Positions 42,455-53,500 of a stretch of DNA of 64,000 nucleotides are shown here, in pieces. The notes beneath the pieces are model-generated. The model had not been told where the DNA came from. It worked only from the letters and a program-made list of their open reading frames with translations, and searched no databases. A program made the position numbers and the translations under genes. The first letter of the stretch is position 1, and every line of letters begins with the position of its first letter. This stretch comes from Moniliella sp. 'wahieum' (lineage: Eukaryota; Basidiomycota; Moniliellomycetes; Moniliellales; Moniliellaceae). The DNA lies in assembly GCA_003971905.1 (NCBI GenBank), contig RSEE01000125.1, positions 114,340 through 178,339 on the forward strand. Direction: 5' to 3'.

Positions 42455-44524
42455 ATGTCGACGCCAACGGACGAAGGTGCGTCTCCGTGTTCTGGCTTCG
42501 CCCGTTGCTAGGCTAATTCTTCCCCCTCTGTCTGCATTCAGTCCACGATGCCGACTCGGTGATGCCCCCCCACGAAACTGAGCGCAGCGGCACCAGCTCG
42601 GACAGCCCAGGCGCCGCCACCCACCTGCTTTCGCTCACCGCCGCTGAGCGCCTGGACCGGATCCTTTATCCGCGTGACTGCTTCACCTCGGACAAGATTT
42701 ACTGGGCCGACCTACCGTCCCGCCGCCGCATGCGCTGGGTCAATGCTCAGAACAACGCTGAGGCCAAGCGCGAAATTGGCGTCATCTGGCGCATGTTCAA
42801 GAACGACCCCCTTTCGCCACTCGGTGCATACTTTCAAAACTATGCCATCACCGGCCTTGGGCTCTTTGTCGAGGGCTACACTCTGTTTTCTGTCGGCAAT
42901 CTCCAGCCGCTCTTCAAGATCGTCTGGCCCGAGTGCTGGAAGACATTCAAGGTCTGCAACAAAACCTGGACCGAGGCTACCGACTATCTTCAGATCATTG
43001 GCATTGTCCTCGGCCAGTTCTGTGTCGGTATCGAGTCTGACTGGATTGGTCGTCGGTTCGGCATGGTACAGAATGCACTGATCATGACGCTAGGCAGTAT
43101 CATGCTGACCGCCATGTGGGGTACATCCCTCAACGGCTGGGTCATCTGCTATGCTTGGTGCCAGTTCGTCTACGGCTTTGGCGTTGGTGGAGAATATCCC
43201 ATCGTCGGTACCACCTCTATGGAAAGTGGTAAGGGGATGGGTGCGGATGAGCGGGATCGCATGCATCGTGGTCGCCGCGTGCTCCTTTCCTTCCTTATGC
43301 AAGGATGGGGACAGGTGGCGAACCAGGGGCTGCTCATCATCCTCATGCTCATCTTCCACAACCGCTTGGGCGACACTGATTACAACAAAACCTCGACCCA
43401 GTGGACGTTCCGTGTTTCGTTTGGCATCATTGCTGCCTTTACCCTCTTCCTTGCCTACCTTCGTTTCTACCGTATCAAGGGCGTCGACGATGCGATCAAG
43501 GCCGCCAAGGCGCGGGCGGGACGACGTCAGGGTATGATCTGGTTTCCCTTAAGCTTGCCATGGGCCATTATTGGCATCGCCTCATTGCGACTTGCCTTGG
43601 TTGGGGCGCCAACGATTTCGCCTTTTACGGCAACAAGACGTTTAGCGGTGTCTTTATCCAGATCATCACCGCATCTGCGTCGGTTCGCCTGACTTGGCTC
43701 TACAACCTTATCAACGTGGGCGTCTCCTTGGCTGGATACTATTTGGCGGCACTGCTGATTGACAACAAAAACTATGGGCGCAAGTGGATGCAAGCCAACG
43801 GGTTCATGATGCTCTTCATCCTCTTCCTCATTGCCGCTGCAGCGTACGAGCCGCTAACCAAGCAGGCGCAGGGGTCAAAGGATTTATGGCACTCTACTTC
43901 CTAATTGGGGTCTTCAACCAGCTCGGCAGCAACACCACCACCTTCCTCATTGCTGGTGAGTCCTACCCAGCCTCCATTCGCGCCACCGCCCATGGCATGT
44001 CCGCTGCCTGTGGCAAAATGGGCGCCTTGATTCCCGCCGCGCTCTACCCGCACATTGGTGACCGGGCCAAGTTCTGGCTCGGGATGGGGCTAGCTGCGAT
44101 GGGGTGGGTGGTCACCCTCATCTTTGTCCCAGACACGTCCGGGTTGGACCTGCGGGAGCTGGAGCGGTACTGGTCTTATGTTCGGGACGGCCGAGCGAAC
44201 GATTACCACGGTGTGGCGGTGCACCCGCGCCACCTGAGCTTGTTTGAACGTGTGGTCCTCCACCGCCATCGTACTTACAACCCCGAGCTGGATCGTCAAG
44301 CAAAGATGGACGAGATGCGCACCGCGTATGACGCTATGCGCGCCGTCAACGGGGTTAAGTTTGAGCCGTCGGACATGAGCGCCGAGCAACGTGAGTTCCT
44401 CGAGATGGAGCTTACCAGCTTCTTCAACTCGGACCGCAAACTGCGCACCCACGATGTGCTTGCCTCCCACGAAGCTGCCACCCACCCATCCAAGTTGGCA
44501 GCGCTCGAAAAGAAGTTGCATTGA
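42455..44524 (+). CDS. MFS transporter, phosphate/glycerophosphodiester-type
   Basis: Exon 1 is only 22 nt (42455-42476, MSTPTDE); after a 65-nt intron (GTGCGT...CAG) exon 2 runs to 44524, giving 668 aa when two bases are restored. The MFS loop signature GLVVGS-type region appears as SDWIGRRFGMVQNALIMTLG, followed by FVYGFGVGGEYPIVGTTSME. The second half has GWGANDFAFYGNKTFSGVFI and FLIAGESYPASIRATAHGMS. Layout and motifs fit the PHO84/Git1-like proton symporter branch, so phosphate or organophosphate import at the plasma membrane is inferred. One G is missing at 43530-43532 and one in the G4 run 43871-43874. A charged C-terminal tail of about 100 aa is present. It converges on the siderophore transporter. 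Confidence 0.85.
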
Positions 44525-44849
44525 TGCTTTCAAGCTTCAGCTTCGCCCTGCCGTCACCGCACCATGTTATCTATACTTTGCTGTCCCTCTTCCATCTCAT
44601 TGTACCCTTTCATTGTACCTGCCGCGCCCCCTATGACCCCATTTCTCCTCTGGCCCTGTATTCCACAGGCTTGCGGACCATGCATTTCTGTTCCCTGTTG
44701 AAGAACCCCATGTATGTCCACTAGAGCAATAGACGAGCACGCCATTTAAGGCCAAACAATAAGGTCCGGACACTCTATGAGGTTGTGTAGTGCACAGTCG
44801 CAAACCCAAGATCATAGATTACTGTGGGCTTCATCCCTTGTCTACTGAA
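44525..44849. other. convergent intergenic region between two MFS genes
   Basis: 325 bp between two stop codons, AT-richer than the genes, presumably two 3' UTRs. No repeat or gene was seen. Confidence 0.5.
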
Positions 44850-47067
44850 TCAAATGCCATTCCAGAGACGCTTCAAGAACGGTTGGTTGGCCATCTGCGC
44901 CTTGTGCTTGGCCTCCGCGATGCCTGCTTCGCCTTCCTTGGGATTCTCCAACGCCCGCCCGTCATTGCCCGTGCCGTCGACCGCGTTCTGGGCCTTGCCC
45001 AAGTAGTAGTTGGGCATGTACAACCCACACAGGAGCGGGACAAACGACAGGCTCAGCGCGGCAATGAACATGGGCCGCATCGTCTCGTCAAATGCGGCCA
45101 TGACTTTGATCCGGTCCTCGGAGCCCCAAGGAAGGGCATGCGCCTTGGTGTAGGACGCATACGCCGACTTGGCCACCGCAGGGGACAAGCCCTGTTTGGC
45201 CAAGTTGACCGGATAGCGGCCCGTGTAGATCGCGCTGCCCACGGCCGATCCCATCGAGGAGCCAAGTTTGGTCCAGAGCGCCAAATTGGCCATGACCATG
45301 GCCAAATCTTGGTGCGGCACCGAAGCTTGCGACGCGACGCGCGTGCCCACCACCGAGCACGCGCCGCCCAACCCAATCAAAATTTGGGTAAAGGCCAAGG
45401 CAGTGTTGTTGGCATGCGAACCGCGAGCCCAGTAGGTGATGCCCATCCCGATGATCCGCACACACAGGCCAAACAGTTGGATGGCCTTGTAGCGGTGGGT
45501 GTACCGCAAGCACAGACCGGCCAGAATACCAAACAAGGTCAAGGCCACCGTTTCGGTCTGGGTAAAGTAGGCCCAGCTTTGGTTCGACCACGGCTTGATC
45601 ACGTACACCCAGTCGGCCCAGAACGCTGAACGGATGAAGCCAGAGACTAGATGGAAGGTGTGTCAGTCTTTGCCTTCTTTCTCAATGCAAACCTTCTTCC
45701 TCCGATACGTGATACGATCGTGAAAAAGTGGCTGCGGGCTTGGGAAGGGGGAAGGGGAGGGGGGAGATGGTACATACACATGTAGAAGATATCAATTGTA
45801 GCTGCCAAGACAAAGGTCTTGTTGCCCCAGATGCGCTTGTTGACCATGGGCGCCGGAGCGAAGAAGACCTCCCAGGCAAAGAAAAGAAGCAGAATGACAA
45901 ACCCGCACACAATCATAGCGATCATGCTCGGGTTGCCCCAGCCCCCGGCTTTCTTGTTGAGCGAAAAGGGGAGAAAGATGAGCGAAAAGGCAAACCCAAG
46001 CAGGATCAGGCCCACCGCATCAATGTCCACAAAAAAGTGATACAGTTGCTTCAAACGAGACTGGGCACTCATACGTTCCACGGCAAACGTGCCCGCTTGC
46101 TCAGCGCGCTCCATATCAATCTTGCTCATGCCCACACCCAGCTCGCCACTCGCCTTGGCTTTCATGTCGGCATAGGTGAGTGTCAAAATGACGGGCGTAA
46201 CAAAGACAGGGGTGATGATGCAGAACATGCCAAAGCCCCAGCGCCAGCACCCCGAATGGTGGCGGTCGCCGAGGTGGGACACAAGTGTCCTACCATCGTC
46301 GACGCGATCCAGGGAAGGAAGAGGTAACAAAAGTCTGTCATGGCGGTCGAGAAGCCACGCCATTCGAGTGGGGTCAAATCGGCAATCACAATTTGGGTGA
46401 TGAGACTAAGTCCAGCTTGTCCAGTGGCCGTAATGACGCGTCCTACACAGAGTGCCGTGCCGGTCGGCGAAGCGGCGACAACAACGTAGCCAACAATGTA
46501 GAAGGCAATCGTCACTGTGTACGCCATTTGCCGTGAGAAGGTGTCGGCAATCTTGGCTAGGAACGGTTTGGATACGGCGGCTGCAGTACGCGTAATACAA
46601 GACGAGATGTTAGCCCTATATTGTGCTCATCATACAAACCGTATAGTGTAGGGGGATGAAGCGGAAGAAGAATACGCACTGATCACACTTTGAACCGTCG
46701 CAATGGTACCAATGTATTCGGCCGCGTCAAAGTAACTTGTGGCGAACGTAAGTAGTTTAAAGGTAGAGGATTGGTCAAACACGTAAGCCATACTGGTCAG
46801 GGCCAACGACACATAAAGCATCCATGCCATCGCTGAGCCCCGGGCAAAAACACGATTGAAGGCCTCGATGCGGTTGATTCCCTTTTGTTGATGCAAATGT
46901 GCTTCAGCCACATTGGCACGTCCAAAGTTGGGGTTGTCCTCGGGAGCGCGGTGCAGATGTTCCTCCTCTACGTCTTCGTGTCCGCCCCATTCCTTTTGGT
47001 CCTTCAAACTTTCCGAGTGAGATTCCGATCCACCGTCAAACCGGTGCGACAGGTCATTCTGCCCCAT
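44850..47067 (-). CDS. siderophore-iron MFS transporter (SIT family)
   Basis: Exons 46680-47067, 45778-46580 and 44850-45646 (introns of 99 and 131 nt with GTGCGT and GTATGT donors) give 662 aa when one base is restored near 46245. The acidic/His-rich N-terminus leads to RIEAFNRVFARGSAMAWMLY then VSLALTSMAYVFDQS, a typical SIT first membrane segment. Later come SKPFLAKIADTFSRQMAYTV, ADLTPLEWRGFSTAMTDFCY, WRWGFGMFCIITPVFVTPVI and PMVNKRIWGNKTFV. Family knowledge: these 14-TM carriers import ferric siderophores by proton symport. Expression is probably iron-controlled, but no GATA-factor site was verified. The start is the first ATG of the acidic N-terminus. Confidence 0.88.
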
Positions 47068-49276
47068 TTGCTGGACAATGGGACCAGGTGGGTTACCTTC
47101 TCCGCCATGTTGAAGAAGAGGGAGGGAGGGAGGGACAGTGGGGATGGTGGGAAAGGTACAGGGATCTTTTCACCCTTGAGCGTCCAAGGTATATATCCTT
47201 CCACAACAGGCTTCAGTACCTGAGTACTCCTGAGCTACTACATGGCTGTCGCTTGGCTTGGGGTAACTGGATATGGGCCAGCGGGAAGCGCAGGATGAGT
47301 CTGAAGCTTCATCATGTGCGCGCCGTCATCATCGGCTGCGAGGACAAGCGGGGCCAGAGCGCACTGACAGAATGACCAAACTGTTTTGGAGAGAAAAGCA
47401 TTCGTCCGCGCACACGAAGAACACAAGTCGGTTCTCATCTGATTGGCAGAGTTATTCGCACAAGAGGGACATCTTTGCTCGTCTTGGCGCTTTCCGTTAC
47501 TGCTGGAGGGGATGGTGGTATGGGGCGTGTATGTGCTTTGGGTGTGCTGACTGTGAAGGCTGCCCGGCCAGTGGGCTACAATATTATTATGGGGGTGGCA
47601 CTATATGCTGTACCCGCTCGGACTCTCTCCCAAGCTTGGCAAAAAGGTGAGAGAGTGAAACCAGGGCTTGGTGTGCCCCAATGCCCAGTGGATTTAGCCG
47701 TTGTTTCTTAGCAACTACAGAAGAGGATATGCGGGCCGGAAACCACTTTGACCACACCCAATCGCACCGGGTGACATCCCGTTGCCACATCATGGAGACT
47801 TCATCCCGGCCTTCTCACATTTCTCATCATTGTACTCTCTGTCTCGTCCTCTTCTCAGAGCCTCTCGCCGCGAAACGAGTCTCACACCGAGGGGAACAAT
47901 TCACGTTTTATTCAGGCATCGCCCATCACATCATCTGCTCTCCAGCCTGTGTACGATGCGATGTTCGTGAGGGCAGTTCACATGCACACCTTGCCGATAT
48001 TTGGTGATGCGTTTCCTTCAGACACCCCGCACGAATGCCTGAGGCCTGAGGCTCAGGCCTGAGGGTTAATTGAACGGCCACGTTATACAGACGGGAGAGA
48101 CCCATCAGTAATACCATAGAGTGCAGGGGATAGAGACTAGACACAGTAACGGGCGCGTGACGATCCAGCTTGTACTTTGGGGACACTCCTCCATATCAAC
48201 CCTATATCCGAAACTGGCTGACGCAAGAACGCGTACGAGAATGACAAAGGTCCACCTGGCCCTCGAGAGCTACTACTGTCAGTCTCATCGAGAGAGTAGC
48301 CCCTGTCGAGGCGGAGACGGGTTCCTGTGCCTGTGAATAAGGTACCAGGCACACTGTTGCAGACGTAGTAACTAGTAGCTAGTAACTACCCCCTCCACCG
48401 TTCCGGCTAGAGTATGAGATCCAGTGAGATCCGAGGTCTGAAAACGGACATGTGTAGGGTGAAGCCGGTGAAGGTTCTGATACAAGAGGCCCGGAAGAAG
48501 GGGAGGGCGTTACAACAAAAAGCTTGGCATTCTTTTCCGTCGACACGTGTGTTGGGGCTGACAGTTGGTTGGTTATCAACAGGATCTACAAAAAGGAGGT
48601 AAGAAAAGAAGCTACCTGCTTTTATCCGCTTTTGTACCACAATCTGATCCATCTGATGGGAATTGGTCTAAGATCTAAAACCTCTCGAAATATACCCTGC
48701 CAAGAGTGAGTCATCCGTGTGGTGGATGATCGAGATGATTCCTGCCAGCCTCGGCACCACTTCACCCACTGGTTGCGATCGGCCCTGCGCACGCCACGCA
48801 CAGGTGATCTGTGACATGTGAGCCTTCACCACCACCTCGTCCTTCCTGTGTATCTCTACTATAGACTACCACCGCCTCCGCTTTCACTTTTGCAGTGTGC
48901 ATATATTCCCTGTTCTGTATCAGCCAGCCCCCACTACTAGTACTTCAACTTGCACGTAGAGACGAGCTGCTGATGGTGGCGGTGGCGCTTAGACCCTCAT
49001 TCAAACGGGAGAGGCCCACAGTGGTAGCAGCCTGTGGGATGGTACATTTCCACCACGACTCGTGTAGGGTTGGGAGTCTTCGCCTTCATGACAGTCCACA
49101 TTCAATCTGGCCCGCGAGCATGCAACATGGAGGACCCTAGGTTTCCCTATTCCATTTCCCCCAAGGGCCGGTCATTGTCGGGTAGCGTTCCTAATTCAAT
49201 ATCGTTCCGAGATTCACCATAGCTTCAACCTGTGCAATGGACACGGTGTGCATTCACATAGGAGCACCGCAAAGCG
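47068..49276. other. 2.2-kb intergenic region
   Basis: No recognised gene. It contains the promoter of the SIT gene (left), ggcctga/cctgagg heptamers near 48039-48064 and agtaact heptamers at 48367-48387. The frames present are short and unlike known proteins. Confidence 0.45.
48367..48387 (+). repeat. heptamer array agtaact
   Basis: agtaact, agtagct, agtaact in exact register, containing ACTAGT and AGCT palindromes. It is related to the arrays at 63078 and 63158. Confidence 0.8.
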
Positions 49277-50251
49277 CTACAGCAGCACCTCCTCCAATTG
49301 GCTGGCCCATTGGCCAAACGCCGCTTCCGCCTGCTTCTGCTCGAGCGTAAACACATCCGCCTCCTCTGCAGCCTGCCGCGCCGCCATCTCCGCCGCCTGT
49401 GCACGCATGTGCGCCACCGCCACCTCGCGCTCCGTCTTGGCCAACGACAAGACATTGTGCACCGCCTGTCCCAGCACCGGCGACGCGTACAGCTGGCCCA
49501 GCCCACGTAATCGCTCCCGACTTTCATTCGCCCATGCTTCCAGCCCGCCGTGGCGAGAAGGAAATTGCGCGGCGCTATACCGTTGGGGTTCTGGCTCGCC
49601 CCCCAGGCTCCCACTTTGCGACCGACCTGCAGGCGCGGACGGGCGCGTGGGCGGAGGGCCAGGAGGAGGACCAGGGGGAGGACCGGGCGGTGGGCCGGGG
49701 GGAGGCCGACGTCGGGGATCGGGACCACCACCTTGGTCCGAGCGGGAGCGCCGACTCGCCCCAGTGTGATGTAGATGTGGATGCAGATGTAGATGTCGGG
49801 TGGGAGCGGTCGGGGCACGAGCTCCCGTGCCCTCAGACCGACGGCCCCAGCGAGACCGATGTTCTTCGTCCCGTCTAGGACTGCGGTCTCTCCGTCGCTC
49901 GTCGTACCTGGGACGCGGCTCCCCGTCTCGGCGGGGACTGCGTCGGGGACTCCGCTCTCTCCTGCGTTCCTCGCCGTCGCGTCGAGGACTGCGCTCGCTC
50001 GGCCGCTCCTCGCCCCAAGCACGGGAAGGGCGGTCGCGCGGATCGTTCCGGTTGGGTGAGGATGCGCGTGGGTGGCGCGGGGGGTCACGAGGCGGGCCCC
50101 AGGGTCGACGCGGGGCGGGTCCATGGGGGCGATGGTTGTGGATGAGGCACTTGGGACTGGCGCTGCACCGAGCTGGAGGACCTTGGCCGCCTCGCAAATA
50201 CGCGGAATTCCGCCCGAGGAAATCCTTACGTATGCCAGGCAGCTTCCACAT
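49277..50251 (-). CDS. Arg/Ser/Pro-rich protein with C-terminal helix, unknown
   Basis: A continuous frame of about 325 codons ends at 49277. The middle is RS/RD-rich (ERSPRRDGEERRRERSPRRS), resembling splicing-associated RS domains, followed by a PPPGPPPG tract (near 49655-49700). The C-terminal 90 residues look helical and folded: ASPVLGQAVHNVLSLAKTER, then VAVAHMRAQAAEMAARQAAE, ending WASQLEEVLL. No domain was recognised. The ATG at 50251 (MWKLPGIRKDF) is possible, but a GTAAGG donor a few codons in, or another frame starting MDPPRVDPGARL at 50124, leaves the 5' end open. The helical C-terminus makes a real gene likely. Confidence 0.55.
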   Translation of the reverse strand: MWKLPGIRKDFLGRNSAYLRGGQGPPARCSASPKCLIHNHRPHGPAPRRPWGPPRDPPRHPRASSPNRNDPRDRPSRAWGEERPSERSPRRDGEERRRERSPRRSPRRDGEPRPRYDERRRDRSPRRDEEHRSRWGRRSEGTGARAPTAPTRHLHLHPHLHHTGASRRSRSDQGGGPDPRRRPPPGPPPGPPPGPPPGPPPTRPSAPAGRSQSGSLGGEPEPQRYSAAQFPSRHGGLEAWANESRERLRGLGQLYASPVLGQAVHNVLSLAKTEREVAVAHMRAQAAEMAARQAAEEADVFTLEQKQAEAAFGQWASQLEEVLL

Positions 50252-50553
50252 TAACGTCAACGTTCAACATTCAATTTGAGAGTACGTAACATTGGTCGTG
50301 TGTTCAATGTGCAATCATCCATGAGTTGAAACGTTCAATGCAGACCCCAATGGGGGAAATGGACCAACTCAGCCGAGCGATGGCGGCGATTATCGATTGG
50401 GCGGCAGACGGATAGATATATGGGGCGCGGGAAGCAGCACCTGCTGGTCCCGTCCGTCGGCTGGCTCTTCCTGCTGGGCGCTAGCCACCCGTATTCCATC
50501 GCTCTGTTAGATGTCCCCCCCCGAGCCATGCAGTGGAAAAGATGCAGTCGCGA
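50252..50553. other. intergenic region
   Basis: About 300 bp between two minus-strand genes. A caacgtt/caacatt heptamer pair lies near 50259-50274 with further ttgaacg-like words to 50340. No gene. Confidence 0.45.
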
Positions 50554-53500
50554 TTAAAATGTTTGCCACCCGCCCGAATCGTGGGTGGCCTCAATCTTGC
50601 GCGCGCCACCAAGTTGGGCAGGCCATGGAGCAGCCACTGCCGCCGCAGCTCGTCGTAGCGTTCCCGGTGGAGATGCTGCGGGCGTCCCTTGCACAGCCCA
50701 ATGTCCACCTCGCCATGCGAATCGAGGTAGGGCGAAAAGGTAAACGTGCCGTGTTCCTCGCACAGGACCAGAATCACATTCGTCTTGAGTTTGAAGAACA
50801 GGCCCACCGACCCACACTCGTCCCGGTGCACGTTGCACTCGCCTCGCCCTTCGTCCGACTGGCAGCAAAACGACTGGTAGCATACCACCTCGCCACACAG
50901 CAGACATACCGCCGGGTCGGCAGGCACGTCGCCGCACCGCGCACACGGCCGCAGCTGCGTTTCCTGCAGCAACGTCGCCATGTCCGTCGGCAGGTCCACC
51001 AGCTCGTACACACCCGGGTGCTCGAGGAGCAGGATGGGCTGCTGCGGCATTCTTTCGCTCGGCAGTTGGATAGGCAAAGGCTGGAAGAGCGAAACAAAGG
51101 GCACATACGCATGCTTGATCCAGCCATCAATGATGCCCACCAAACTGGTCTGTCGACCCGAGCGCGCGGGCAGTGCCGAACTGGGCAACTCAATGTCGAG
51201 GTGGTGCATCAGACGAAGGTACTCGGATTGGGATGCCTCTGGATCGGTCGAGCCAGAATCCCGAACGGGTCCGGGACCAAATACGGCAGAACGTAGCAGC
51301 GCGGCGCGGCGCAAGAAGGGCAAAGTGTGGGTGCAGAGCAACTTGGCCAACGTATCGTCCTCCAACCGGTCCACACCGAGGGAAATGTTGCCGCGTTCGT
51401 AGCCGACGAGGCCGATGATGTTGGCCACGGTCCAGCGTACGTCGGGGAAGACCTGACGTGCGGTTTGGAGGTCGAAGGAGTCAATCCCTGCCTCGCCACG
51501 ACGGAAGAGGGAACGGTAGGCGTCCCCCGAGGGCGGCCAGAGACTGGGCTGAGCCAAGCCAAAGACGAGCTGGACAAGGGCTACATAGAACATGAGGGAA
51601 ATGATGTGGTCCAGCTCGGCGGGCATCACAGCAGCTGCTTCAATCAGAATGCTAACCGGGTCCCGTAGGATGAGAGGCGACCGCACGGCCTCATCCACCG
51701 TCCAATGGGGCAAAAGACGCTTGAGTAACCCTTGACGGATCACGTCCGCTCCGCCCTCGACGGAAAGGTGCATTCGTAACCGCAAAGTGTGCAGCAAGCC
51801 CCGTAAAAGGTGCGAGGTAGCATCGTTCAGCGTCTCGACCACCGTCGTCCTCGTTGCCCGTCCACGTGAAGCAACTTCCAACATGGACAAGGTGTATCCC
51901 ACCACGTCTTGCGGTAGGTAGATCTTTCGACTGGGAAGAGCCAGGATGGTACGTTCCTGCATCCGACCCATCATGCCTTTCATCTCCTCGGCCTGCAGGT
52001 GGACCACTTTCTGAAACCGCTCCAAGGTGCCATCCATATCCTCCTCCCACAGCCCCACCTTACCCACCGACGCAAGCGTGGGGACCGCAGGGGTTTCCGA
52101 GGCATACCAGGGGGTAAACGTGCCCGACCCACTTGATTCCTGGACATTGCCCTCACCCGCCAGCGTAGCACATCAATGTTGACCTTGCGAATCCAGTCCG
52201 GTAGGGATCGCCGGTCAGGCGTGCACGCAGGTTCCACGAGCGAGGCGGACCGATGCGAGTCGGGCAGAGGGAGGTGTGTTGCCCAACGCCTTGCACAGCG
52301 GACACTACCTCCAGCCGGTCCACATTTTCGGGAAGGCGCCTACCGTGTCCTGTGGCGCGGGCTTGGGCGTACGAGGCAAAGCACACGCTGTGCATCATGT
52401 GTCCACAGGTACTTGCGTACAGTCCAGGCCGATTGAACGAAGGAGGGAAAGCGCCTTTTGGACGGAAAGGGTCGGGGTGGTCCCAGGTTGAGAAGTTGGA
52501 CGGGGGGCCTCGTACGCGAGGAACGCCTTTCTCCCCTGCCGGCCCATCCCCACGGTCAAGCGTAAGTGGGGCAGCTACACTCTGCGCCAGACCTTCGAGA
52601 TCCGTGTTGGGAAGGATGCGCATGGTGCGGCTCTGCTGGATATGAACCAACATCCCAAACGGTTCGGCCGGTGTCAGCCCCTCTTGACATAAGATGCACG
52701 AGCCATGTTTCAGCGTCACCTCATCGTCCGTCTGCAAGAGTTCAGGACCCTTGGCCTCGACGGGTGGCACGTCCTCCGTGGGGGTGGCGGAAGGCCCCGT
52801 TTTCCTCGTCCAAGGTCCGCAACAAATTCTTCTGCTGCTGTGAAAACTTCTTCATAATCGCTGCTTGGCGCGAGCGGGCAGCCGCCCGGCGGGCCTCCAA
52901 GCGCTTCGCCTCCTTATCCTCTTCACTAGGGGTGCACGCAACGTCTTGCCCTCCGAATGGAAAATGTGAGTGAGACGGTCGAGACCACCATGGTCGTGAG
53001 CGAGTTGGACTGTCTGCTCCAAAACAAAGTTGATCTTGCCTCGAACGCTTGATGCTCGCTCGCTGTTCTCTAGTCGGCACAGGAGCAGGAGCAAACTTGC
53101 TCCACTCGCAAGAGGGTCCATCAGCTTCTGCACAAACACAGGCCCTGTGTCACCATACCCGCAGAAACGAGTTGGAGTAACGAATCCAGTAGCGACTCTG
53201 GCACGTCCTCCTCCAATTTGTTCACAGCCAACAGGGTCCCCTCTAACGCTAGTAGCAAACTGTTCGAGACGAAAATGGCGTGGAAGGCAGGTTGGTCAAA
53301 GAGGGTGCCCGGGACGATTTTGGGCGTACGCGCGGCCCAGACAGACAAGGGATTGGCGCCATCGTCGAGTTTGCCGCCGTGAGAGTTGGCAGCGACAAAA
53401 CGAGCAAGCAGAATTTCTTCGACTTTCTCACGTTGGTTGCGCGTGTAGTGGCGACAGTAAGGGTGCACCTCCTTGTAGCACCCATCCTTTAGTGCATAGT

